64,000 bases of DNA. It comes from Pachypanchax playfairii. Lineage: Eukaryota; Chordata; Actinopteri; Cyprinodontiformes; Aplocheilidae. Positions 28,396 through 40,269 of the stretch are shown in pieces. The stretch is from the NCBI GenBank assembly GCA_006937955.1, contig SSNP01000138.1, positions 949,872 to 1,013,871 of the forward strand, given 5' to 3'. Under the pieces are notes generated by a model. It had not been told where the DNA came from. It was given only the letters and a program-made list of their open reading frames with translations, and made no database searches. The stretch's first letter is position 1; every line of letters starts with the position of its first letter. Made by a program: the position numbers and the translations under genes.

Positions 28396-29570
28396 CTAGG
28401 GGTAAGACTAGGACATGGGGTAGGACCACTGTTATAATGCATAATACTGTTATAAAGGATATTGATGCATGCTCTACACAAATTAACCCTTTAAAAACAT
28501 GGTTCTTCAGTCATGTGTAAGTGGGAGTTCACAGAAGTATGAAGCTTCAGAAAACTACTAGGTTGTTATTTATGGTGACATACTATTAACTAATATGGGC
28601 CATTTCGTTTAAAACAACATATTATTTATATCTTTGTTTATTTAGTCTCATCAGTAAAGAAAAGGCCAAATCTCATTCCAGGTGAGCTTCAACAGGTGGA
28701 AACCCTGATTACATGCAACGTGTCTGTCTGCTTTCGTTCAGCATGAAGATCAGAGTCATGTGACTTTAACTGTCAGTGATTTCTGAGTAAAATATCCATA
28801 AACTGTTTACTAAACAGGGATTTGATCTGATCAGAAGAGTTGGGTCAGACCTGCAGGGGCCCCTGAGGGACAGTGTCCAGGGGCCTCTGCAGGTCTCAGT
28901 ATAACACAGTTGTAAAAATTGACAAATGATTTACGACAGAAGCGACAATGTAGCTGAAGAAACACTGACTGTCAAAGATGAGAGACAGGCAGCAAAATAT
29001 ATTATTTATTATTATATTATAATTTATTAAAATAATGATCTTCCTTTTCTTCAGACAGACTCTGGTTATTACAGAATTACATTCCTCCATTATATTTAAC
29101 TCATCACATGAATACTGATTCATCTTAAACTGTTTTTTTAAACTGGCCATTTTTTCAAGCCCAAGTAATTCGTTTTGGTTTTAAGTGGCTTGACAACAAC
29201 AAAACAATCTCTGAAATTATCTGATGTGATAAAAAAAGAACTATAAATAAGAGAAAAACAGTAAAACAAAAAGATCTTCACTCAGCCTTGAGTCATACGA
29301 CCAAAACCAACATCAGACAAAAAACTTTATTGAAGACAAAGAATACACGCGAAAGGTCGCAGACACTAATCTGATCTCATGATAATGTTTCTGTCATTAT
29401 CCCAATCAGCAGAAAACTAAACTATATTCTCACCAAATACAACATTAACATGAAACTTTAATCAGGACACTGATAACGTGAACGAAACTCTTAAATTGCA
29501 TCTAACTCGCTTAAATGTTGCTTAAAAGAGTTTAAAGATAACTGTTAAAATAGAACATAAATAACACTAA
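28396..29570. other. Upstream ano10 region without recognised features
   Basis: AT-rich sequence, probably the first ano10 intron if transcription starts near 29,600. A minus-strand open frame at 28896-29150 has low-complexity Ile/Asn content and no domain. Confidence 0.5.
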
Positions 29571-29582
29571 ACCACAGCTTAC

Positions 29583-29828
29583 CACAACTCCTGTGTTTCC
29601 ACCGGAGCAGCGTTCAGATGTAAAAACATCTACTTCCGCAGCTGTTTGCTGTCGGAGGTCGGAAACGTTCCTTCTCTTTGAAAGGACGTCTCGGTGAGAC
29701 GGCTCGGATGAGTCACTGCAGAGCTACACGAACCCGCCCGGCGGGGTTCTCACAGATAAAAAAATCAAACGCCCCTAATCAAACGGTACGTAAGCGTCAC
29801 TGGAGTCACGTGACTATGTTATTGCAGT
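29583..29828. promoter_or_regulatory. Divergent ano10/abhd5 promoter region
   Basis: The two genes point away from each other across this GC-richer stretch. On the minus strand, GTTGTG|GTAAGC gives a strong donor at 29582, so a non-coding first ano10 exon probably ends at 29583. On the plus side the abhd5 ATG is at 29829. Visible sites are AP-1-like TGAGTCA (29709-29715) and the palindromic E-box GTCACGTGAC (29805-29814). No TATA box is placed convincingly. Transcription start positions are inferred. Confidence 0.6.
29805..29814. promoter_or_regulatory. Palindromic E-box GTCACGTGAC
   Basis: A perfect 10-base match to the CLEAR/M-box type consensus bound by TFEB, TFE3, MITF and USF factors. 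It ends 14 bases before the abhd5 ATG. Whether it is bound is inference. Confidence 0.7.
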
Positions 29829-29851
29829 ATGGCTGAGCAGCCAAACAGCGG
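29829..29851 (+). CDS. abhd5: abhd5 exon 1 (coding part)
   Basis: 23 coding bases, MAEQPNS plus GG of a split Gly codon, then donor GTAAGT. It is too short for an ORF scan; it is placed by Kozak context, donor and phase fit to exon 2. Confidence 0.85.
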
Positions 29852-32800
29852 GTAAGTTTTGGTCCTTCACATCTCGCCTCTCTGTTTGTGGCACCTTGAA
29901 CCGGTAATAACTTACGATATTGTTGTTGTTGTGACGACAGGAATGACCGACATTTAAAATTATGTGTTGTTATGATGTTTACAAAGTTTAAAAACTGTCC
30001 GAAGTGTAGGTAAACACGTCACAGTTAGCGCACCTCTCACCTGTACACACTGTTCCTAAACCGGTACACTTCTTTTCTGTTACTCAGTTAATGGAATATT
30101 GTTTATTCAGTCCGTTTTGTTATCAAACATTTATAAAACAGATTTAAATGAGTTGCAGCAGGTGATGTGTGAGCTTGTTTTGTCTTTCTCTGACAGGACA
30201 TGTCTTTCAGATATGTCTGATAACGATGCACCTTATATATACTTGAACTATAAAATTACATTATTGTAACTCCTCAGAGGAATCTGCTGTTTTACTGTGT
30301 TCTGTGGTATATTGTGATTCCAGGGACACTGTTACGTCCAAACACCTGAAAGCATATTAACACCTGAACTGAACAGCTGCACTAACATATTGTGATGGCT
30401 AGTATCAGAAACTGAGAGCAGAATGTAACTTGTTATAGTTCAAACAAACTGTTTCAAATAATAATCAGACATTTCTCATACAGCTCAGGTTATAATCTAT
30501 ACCAGCAGTCAGATGTGTGACTGTATTTTAATCCAACTTCTCATTTCAGTCATTATTCAGCTTTTTGGAATCAAGAGTCACAACATATGATGGTCACAGA
30601 ATTAGGTGCAACACTAGACAGCATATGCCCAGTAGGTGATGCCCCTCACAGACTCTAAGTATATTATATATTATTTACATTGTTGTATATTAGGTCTTGA
30701 GCATAAACACGATACATTATGAACTGATGTGAAAATCCCTTTTCATTTTTGGGGGATAATAAACAGTAAATGTCCAAAGAGTAATTCCTTCACTTGTCTT
30801 GCATGGTGCCATGCTCAGCATTTTCAATAATGTTATGAAAAGTAATTATGGCATTACTATCTATTAATCCACATTCTACTTGTAAACTGGTTCTTCTGAG
30901 TATTTCTGCATTCAAATTCTTGTGAAACAAAAAGTTAGACTCAAAACAGATTTTCACACATAACAAACAACAAAAAGCTCCGCCCCCTCACCTTGCTCCA
31001 CCCAGACACACACACAAGCAGCAACATGTCATAGTACACAGAAAGTGGCTCTCAAATAGGAAAACACAAACTAAATGAATCACTTTTTACCAGTTTTAGA
31101 TCACAGACTGTTAAACTGATCTGTAATCAGATCCCTTCAGTTGCTGCCGCTGTCCACATGACCAGTCTGCACCAATCAGAGACCGCGCTCATTAAGGCCC
31201 AGACCATTGGAAACAGCAAAGTAGACCAAACCACTTTGAGGAAAAGAGGGGGTCATAGTCTTTCAACAATTAAGGAACGTGTTGTTTTATGTTTTATAAC
31301 TTGCACTGTTTATGCTGTGCTTTCTTTAGTGGTGGTGGTGTTAGGGGGGGGGGGGGGGGGGGGGGGGGGGCTTTGCTGCTTTTTCACCTGCAGTTATGTA
31401 ACTTTTATTATCAGACGTTCAAAGGAAAATAAAGGCCTGTCTTTATTTCAGAGGGCAAATCTGCATCTGTTGGAGTTTCTGTCATCAGCTCATATCATGT
31501 AGATTTAAACACCTTGACATGTCTTTAGTTAAACACCATGTTTTCCTGTCTGTCTTTAGGTTAGTGCCAAGGGTTCTATCTGTAGCCGGCGTTCACGGTC
31601 TGGCCAGCAATGTGTGGAGCTACGTGGACAACACGGTCAGGTAAATGCTGTGCTGAGGCCGCCGGAGTCCACACACACAGTCAGCACTAAGTTCAGTGTT
31701 GTTAAAGTCAACCATCTCTTAGGAATCTGTTTGGTTTATTGGGTTAGTGTCAGTGTGTCGAGCAACACAACCAGCACAACATTTAACATCTGGATCAGCA
31801 TTTAACATCTGGGTTAACATTTAAAATCTGGATCCAACATTTAACATCTGGGTCCAACATTTAACATCTGGGTTAACATTTAACATATGGATCCAACATT
31901 TAACATCTGGGTCCAACATTTAACATCTGGGTTAACATTTAACATCTGGGTTAACATTTAACATATGGATCCAACATTTAACATCTGGGTTAACATTTAA
32001 AATCTGGATCCAACATTTAACATCTGGGTCCAACATTTAACATCTGGGTTAACATTTAACATATGGATCCAACATTTAACATCTGGGTCCAACATTTAAC
32101 ATCTGGGTTAACATTTAACATCTGGGTTAACATTTAACATATGGATCCAACATTTAACATCTGGGTTAACATTTAAAATCTGGATCCAACATTTAACATC
32201 TGGGTCCAACATTTAACATCTGGGTTAACATTTAACATATGGATCCAACATTTAACATCTGGGTCCAACATTTAACATCTGGGTTAACATTTAACATCTG
32301 GGTTAACATTTAACATATGGATCCAACATTTAACATCTGGGTTAACATTTAAAATCTGGATCCAACATTTAACATCTGGGTCCAACATTTAACATCTGGG
32401 TTAACATTTAACATCTGGGTTAACATTTAACATATGGATCCAACATTTAACATCTGGGTTAACATTTAAAATCTGGATCCAACATTTAACATCTGGGTCC
32501 AACATTTAACATCTGGGTTAACATTTAACATATGGATCCAACATTTAACATCTGGGTCCAACATTTAACATCTGGGTTAACATTTAACATCTGGGTTAAC
32601 ATTTAACATATGGATCCAACATTTAACATCTGGGTTAACATTTAAAATCTGGATCCAACATTTAACATCTGGGTCCAACATTTAACATCTGGGTTAACAT
32701 TTAACATATGGATCCAACATTTAACATCTGGGTCCAACATTTAACATCTGGGTTAACATTTAACATCTGGGTTAACATTTAACATATGGATCCAACATTT

Positions 32801-35800
32801 AACATCTGGGTTAACATTTAAAATCTGGATCCAACATTTAACATCTGGGTCCAACATTTAACATCTGGGTTAACATTTAACATATGGATCCAACATTTAA
32901 CATCTGGGTCCAACATTTAACATCTGGGTTAACATTTAACATATGGATCCAACATTTAACATCTGGGTCCAACATTTAACATCTGGATCCAACATTTAAC
33001 ATCTGGGTCCAACATTTAACATCTGGGTTAACATTTAATATCTGGGTCCAACATTTAACATCTGGGTTAACATTTAACATCTGGGTTAACATTTAACATC
33101 TGGGTCCAACATTTAACATCTGGGTTAACATTTAACATCTGGGTCCAACAATTAACATCTGGGTTAACATTTAACATCTGGATCCAACATTTAACATCTG
33201 GGTCCAACATTTAACATCTGGTGTGTGCATGCTCATAGTTAAAGAAAATACTACAAGAGTCAAAGTGAGTGAATAAAACATGTTTAATGTCACACATGTG
33301 AATGAAGCTCCTCCCAACTGGAGGGTATAATTTGTTTTTCCTCTGGGATGTTATTACCTTTTAAACAGTATGAGCATCAGATGATTCAGATTTAATACAA
33401 GAGTGAGTAAAAAGATCATCCAGATGTTCAGTGAGGACAAGACAAAACTGAACTGAGTCAAGGACGTTTTTTTCACTTCCTGTTTCTTCTTCTTCTGTTT
33501 TTTTGAAATCCTCTCAGATTGCAAATCATTGAATTTCACAGTTCTTGAGTTTTGTAAATAACTTTTTGAAACATTTGTTTTGTTTGCTTCATCAAGTTAA
33601 CGGTTGGGGTCACAAGTTTCCTGTAAATGTTGAGCAGGAAATACAAATTCAGATCTGTTTCACCAGCGTTCAACAAATAAACTAAAAGTTTGATCAGAAG
33701 TTTCAGGTTTTAATTGTAGTCAGAGATTTAATTAATCAAACACTAAATCACATGTGGAACATTGAACATAAACGGTATAAACAAATCAGTGTTGCTAAAA
33801 GAACTATATTAAAATAACTTGTAGATGTTTACTGATTTATGTTCAATCAATAAAATGACTACATTTCAAAGAGAATTAAATATCAAACATTACACGTGAA
33901 AATGAGAAAAGAAAATATCACTTTTGTTTTTGTTATTGGAGGTTTCCAAATCCTAGAAATACAGACATTTTGAAACATTTCCTCTTATACAGTGACATTT
34001 GGAAGTAGTAAAGCAGGTGCGACCTCTCCTCCTCATTTATAACAAAATACACCCTTCAGTTATTAACATTAAATTAGTTATTAAAATATGAAGTAAACGG
34101 GTTAGTTTTTGTGCTTCTGTAGGTGGTTCTGGATCCCCAGCTGGCTGCCATCATGGTGTCCCACGTCTCAGAGCCAGCTTCAGGCTGCAGAGGACAAGAT
34201 GCTGCGGTGTAAGAACCAGCACGGTTTCTTCTCTGGTTTTCAATTTGCACGTTTTTCACAGAATGGAAAACTAATCTCTTACTACAACAACCAGTTTCCT
34301 TTCAGATTAATGAAACATTCAAGTAAATTAAAAGAAAGTTTCATTTGAATCTCACCTGAGCTTCTACAATCAAATCACTGCATCTTCTTGAAACTGTTTA
34401 ACATCTTTAAGATTAAATATGTGCCAGTACTAATATTAAATACTATCCTGTAGAACTGTAAGTCCTAAGAAGTACTTTCTAAGATTAGAATGAAGGTGTT
34501 GTGTATTTATTTCTTATTCCATCAACATTGTTTCTGTTATTTTTATCAGAAAATGGTCATTTTACTACACAGGCTTTGTGTATTAGTGTTGTACTTAAAT
34601 TGTCATTTAAAATATTTGACAACATGTTTTTTAGTCAGAATAAATCGATGTGGTTTGTCTCTAAAGCTTCGGTTTATTTGTAGGTATCAGCACAGATTTT
34701 ACCAGACAGTTCATCTCCATCTCCAGTGGAAACCTGCTGTGGACTCTGACCTTCTGCAGTGATGCTGTTAAAGAGAAAACTCCCATGGTTCTGCTGCATG
34801 GGTTCGGATGTGGTGTGGGTTTTTGGGCACAGAACCTGGAAGCTCTGTCACAGCACCGACCTGTCTTTGCCCTGGACCTGCTGGGCTTCGGCCAGAGCTC
34901 CAGACCTTTGTTCTCCTCAGACCCCCAGGAAGCAGAGGACCAGTTTGTGGAGTCTGTTGAACAGTGGAGGGACAAAGTGGGTCTTAAGTCCATGATACTG
35001 CTGGGCCACAACCTGGGAGGCTTCCTGGCTGTGTCTTATTCCATTAAATATCCAGACAGGTGAGTACAGATGTTAGTCTGTTCTATTATAGTGATTCTAA
35101 TGAGATCTGTTAATCTTTAACTACAAACCCTGAAGGGGTGATGTAATGACCTTAAACAGCTAAAACAAGATTAAATAATGGGCTCAGATTTACTTACAGG
35201 ATTCAAACCTTTAAATCAGTACAAAATAACTTATAATAACTTTTAAAAGCTACAATTTTGAAACTTGTCTAAGTGGATACTCACTGAAAAACATGTTCAG
35301 GTTGATATTGGACACTTTGGACCCTCCGATGGCTTTACTATAGACTAAATAACTTCAGTAATACATGTCGCAGCAGGAAGTGGTGTTCTGGTGATTTATG
35401 CTGCCCTGATGAAAAATGCCTCCATAGTACAAATTAACAACTTATGTCATAATGAGATGTCATTAGAAGTTTATACAGTATTCTTGTTTATGGTGAGTGT
35501 TTCCTGTTAATTATTTAAACATATTTTTATGATTCTTCCCTGATATTTTCTATATAAAAGTCCTCTGGGTCCTTAACAGCCATTGTTGGGTCCTTCTCCT
35601 CTGGGTGTGTCCAAACATTTGCCTGTTGATCTGACAATGTAAAGAAGGTAAAAAATAACATCATATTTAGTGTTTCTGTCCTGGGAGAATTTATTTAATA
35701 GGTAAAATGTATTTATGAAAAAATATAGAAACAAAAATGAACAATAAATCTGTTTATTGAAGTCAAGACTGTAGAACGTGCAAAAGAAATGGGTAACACA

Positions 35801-37610
35801 TCTCAACAGGTAACATATTTCAACAGAACACCGGTTCCAGCAATGACCGTCTGAGACACGGCTGCAGAAAAGTTATTTAGTGCTGATTTAACATCCAAGT
35901 ATGATCAGTTCAGTAGTTTCAGTAGTTCCCTGTTCATCAAACAGTTAAATTGAAGAAATCCTATGACGATATGTGCTTAAACATTGGCAGCTACTTCACA
36001 CCTACTCTCCATCTCAGCTCTGTTACTACCGTCCTGTGGTGGAAGAACATTAACTACTTTTATTTTAATCATTTCACACTTTCTAAAGCAACAGAATGCT
36101 CCTCTGCTCTGGCTTGAAGTGTCGCATGACTCTGGTGTTTATTATTTGTGTCACAAGGTTGATCATAAAATAACTTATTTTATTTTGTAGTTTTTTTCCT
36201 TCTAAAGAGGAGGATGTTTGTAGGTAAATACTCTATGAAACAGTGAATGGACTTTTAGTGGAGATCAAAGATGAAGAAAATCTGAATTGTAATCTTGTTA
36301 CTGAACAAATGCAGCAGAACCTGCCCACGAGGACAAAAGTGACTGTTTTAAATCATGTTTACATCCTTTTGGTGTTTATTCAGGTGTAACGAAACATTCC
36401 AGCATAATTACAGGATGTAGTTGAAGAGATGTGCCTGTAGGTGCTGGCAGCCTGTGATAACAGCAGTGTCCTCCAAGCCTTCCTCTCCTCCCACAGGACT
36501 ATATCTGTCCTGGATTATCACCCTCCTCTCGCTGGCTCTCCAGCTTCGAGCTTCCAGCAGGCGCCACACTCTCCCAAACAGCTGATAAAACTGCTTTAAT
36601 CTCTTATCTCGCTCCCTCATCAGCTGCACAACTCTTTCTACCTGTCTTTTATCTCCGTGTTCCAAATGACCTTTACATTTCTGAAATGTTTTTGATCAGG
36701 GACATGTTCATATTCCAGCTGTAACCTCATTACTGCCTATTTGTTGTTGTTGTTATTATTATTATTATTGCTTTAAAATGTTTGTCTTTATTACTACTGA
36801 GGCTTTACAAGCACTCTGTAATATCAAATGATAAACAGTATCTAGACTTTAATGTTTCCTGTAAACCTGTCTGTCTAAGCAGAGAAGAGTCTACTAACAT
36901 TTATTTAAATATATAAATATGTATATTGGTTAAAATTAATTATTTTATTTCAGTTCTGTTCAATCATACATTGTTTTTCTGGGGATGCTTCAGGTCACTT
37001 TAGGACACATAACAGCTGGAACAAACAAAGACAGTTTAAAAAAGGAACTTGAATTAATACAGGTTAAATACTAAATTAAAGATGGACAGATGGATTAATA
37101 AACCTTCTGTCCCCAAAGAGCAGTTTGTCTTGTTCATGTCCCAGATCCCTTCACCAAACACACTCAGCTGACAACAACATCAGGTTCACCAGAGCAGATC
37201 CTGAGGACAACGAGCCGCCTGTCTTAGACTGCTTGGTGCAAATAGAGGAAGAAACCAAACAGGAGACAGAAACGGGTCACCCTAAAGATACCCCCCCCAG
37301 ATACAGATGGAGTGGTGAGCACAGTCCAGTCCAGTCCAGTGAGGAACTGGACTGAAACTAAACCATCTCCACAGACACGTGGAACAATACAGGAGAACCA
37401 GATCTTCAGGTCCAGACTCAGCTGGACACCTACATGTTAAAGATAAAGGACAGAGACATGTTGGACAGAGAGGACAGACAGACTGAAAGAAGCTGTTTAT
37501 CAGGAAGAACCTACATTAAATAGAGGAACTGGACTCTGGTTCCATTTATGACCTTAAAATTATCTTAAAAACCTAAAAGTCAAACAAGTAATCAAACATT
37601 CGTCTTTAAC

Positions 37611-37671
<61 letters not shown>

Positions 37672-40215
37672 TAAAGAGTCCCTTCCATTAAAAACAGTTT
37701 TTCTGAGGTTTCTGTTGAATATTTTAGCTCCACAGGTGTTCTTACCTTCATAGTGGGTAAAAACAGGTCAACAACTTCTCTTTCAGTTTTAATCTCTCAA
37801 ACTACGCAGGTGGTGATAAAACCTGAGTTCTAACGGCCTGTATCTGTTTTGTCACAACTCCTTTGTTCGTTAGTATTCATCAGCTCCTGCAGTTGAAACC
37901 ACACCTAGCATGCTGCTGGCTAAAAGCTGTTAGCATAAGACGTAACAAATAGGAAGAGACTACGTGTGATGTTGCGATGCGCAGCGGGGCAGGAAACAGT
38001 ATACCTTGCTCTTATAGGCTAGTTTGTTAGCCAATCAGAGTCCAGCAAATTTGAATAATGAATATTAATGAGTTGCAGCCTGAAGCCAGATGCAGATTGA
38101 TTGAAAGGTCTGTTAATAAGTGTTAATAAGTGTTTCCGGATGTTTTTTAGATATAAAATGTTTCATATTACAGGTTAATACTTAAAATAACCACAAATTC
38201 CCTAAATGTGTATGAAATGGCCTCTTTAACATACTATAAATAGTTGTTGATTTTCTTCTCCCTGTCCAGAGTGAAGCACATCATACTGGTGGAGCCCTGG
38301 GGTTTTCCTGAGAGTCAGGACACAGAAGAAGCTGACCGGCCCATTCCAGTGTGGATCAAAGCGCTTGGTGCCATGTTCAGTCCCTTCAACCCCCTGGCTG
38401 GTCTGAGACTGGTGGGACCTCTGGGTAAGAAAATTACTCTTATTGTCCTTTTGCAGTTGTTTTTTGTTTTTACCAGATGTTTCATTTTACTCATTTCATC
38501 TTTGAAAGTTAAACAAACAAATAAAAAACAAACAAAAAGTTTTATTCATGATAGTTTTAACCATCATTAATGTTGAATGTTCTGAATGTAAAGTTCCTGT
38601 TTGAGTTTTACTCAGGTGAATGTAAACATCACAGCTGAGACCTTCAAAACACTAAATAGAAATTAATTGTAAACAACACAGTAGCTGTCAAAAGGAATGA
38701 ATAGAAGGGCGTGTCCAAGAGGTCAAGTGGTGTGTCTTCTTCCTGTATGTCTCCTCTGTGGTCATGACAGGTCCCACCCTGGTGCAGACCCTGAGACCTG
38801 ACTTCAAGAGGAAATTCTACTCCATGTTCACAGACAACACTGTATCAGAGTATATCTATCACCTCAACGTACAGTCACCCAGGTTTGGCTCTGTCTGCAT
38901 CTGTTTCTCTGTTAAATGTCCATCCATCCATCCATCCATCCATCCATCCATCCATCCATCCATCCATCCATCCATCCATCCATCCATCCATCCATCCATC
39001 CATCCATCCATCCATACCTGGTGAACGGCGGACGGTGGTGGATGAGTTTTACCCACAATGCACTTAGATCCGATATCGGTGATTCAGTTGTAAATTCATC
39101 ATAACGCTACACATGAGAGTGAAAATAAAGTCAGTTATGCAGCACAAAATTTTATTGAATATTTTACACCTAGTACATCACTAAAGTCAGTCGTTCTTGT
39201 AAAGTTTTTGGCAACCATGACTCAAACTTGACTGAGTAACTGATATAAACTCTGCATAGATCTGCATTTAGTTTGACAAACTGATCTCAACCTCCATGTT
39301 CTTCATGTTAAAGCCTATAGCTTTTCTCTAATGCATATGAATGTGGATGAGGTATAACTCTCACATCACACTTCTGAGCTGGGCCCATCATGGACGGGCC
39401 TGATGCGGCCTGCCCAGGCCTGCCCATGACACTGGGCCTGTCAATAAGAGAGACAAACAACCATACATACCCATGATGAAGGCCAGTTTAGACCTGCCCA
39501 TGGAGGTAGAACATACAGTATGACCACTATGCATAATAGCATCAACTGGCAATCGAATCCAAGACCTTCCTTCTGCAAGGCAGCTGTGCCAACCATTTGC
39601 ATCACCAGGAGGCCCTTAATCAACACCAATGAAAGCAAATGATTAGTTTTCTTTGCTGCAGAGTGTTTTATGACCTGCATCATCATGTTTTGTCCATTTT
39701 TCTTTCCTGTTTCCACCTCCGTTTGATCCCAGTGGAGAAACAGCCTTTAAGAACATGACTGGTTCCTGTGGCTGGGCAAAGAGGCCGATGCTGCAGAGGA
39801 TAAACCTGCTGCAGCAGCACATCCCCATCACCATCATCTACGGCTCCCGTTCCAGCATCGACTGTAACTCAGGCAGCAGCATCAGAGAGATGAGACCCAA
39901 CTCCCATGTGGAGATCATAGTAAGTAGATGTGGTGATGTACTCTATGTATCTGTTCTCTCTGCTGAGTGAACGGTTACCTTTTCCTTTTTGTTTAATGTG
40001 ATAAGATAATTTCATTTCAGTTTTTTTTAAATTTTTCTTTGAGCTTTTAGCTGCATTTAACAGCTGGAATCCACAAATAAGATCTACATAGGTTAGACAA
40101 GTTAAACCCAAAAGCTTCTGATATCTCACCTCAGCAAATAAATAGTGAGCTAAACTGTGGTGCTGTTATAAAATAGTCTAAATTAAAGCATTTAAAGTGG
40201 GAATAAAACTATTTA

Positions 40216-40269
<54 letters not shown>

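Noticed and set aside
38758..39104. His-Pro-Ser-Ile and Met-Asp-Gly-Trp repeat frames
   Set aside because: They are translations of the (CATC)n microsatellite in abhd5 intron 5.
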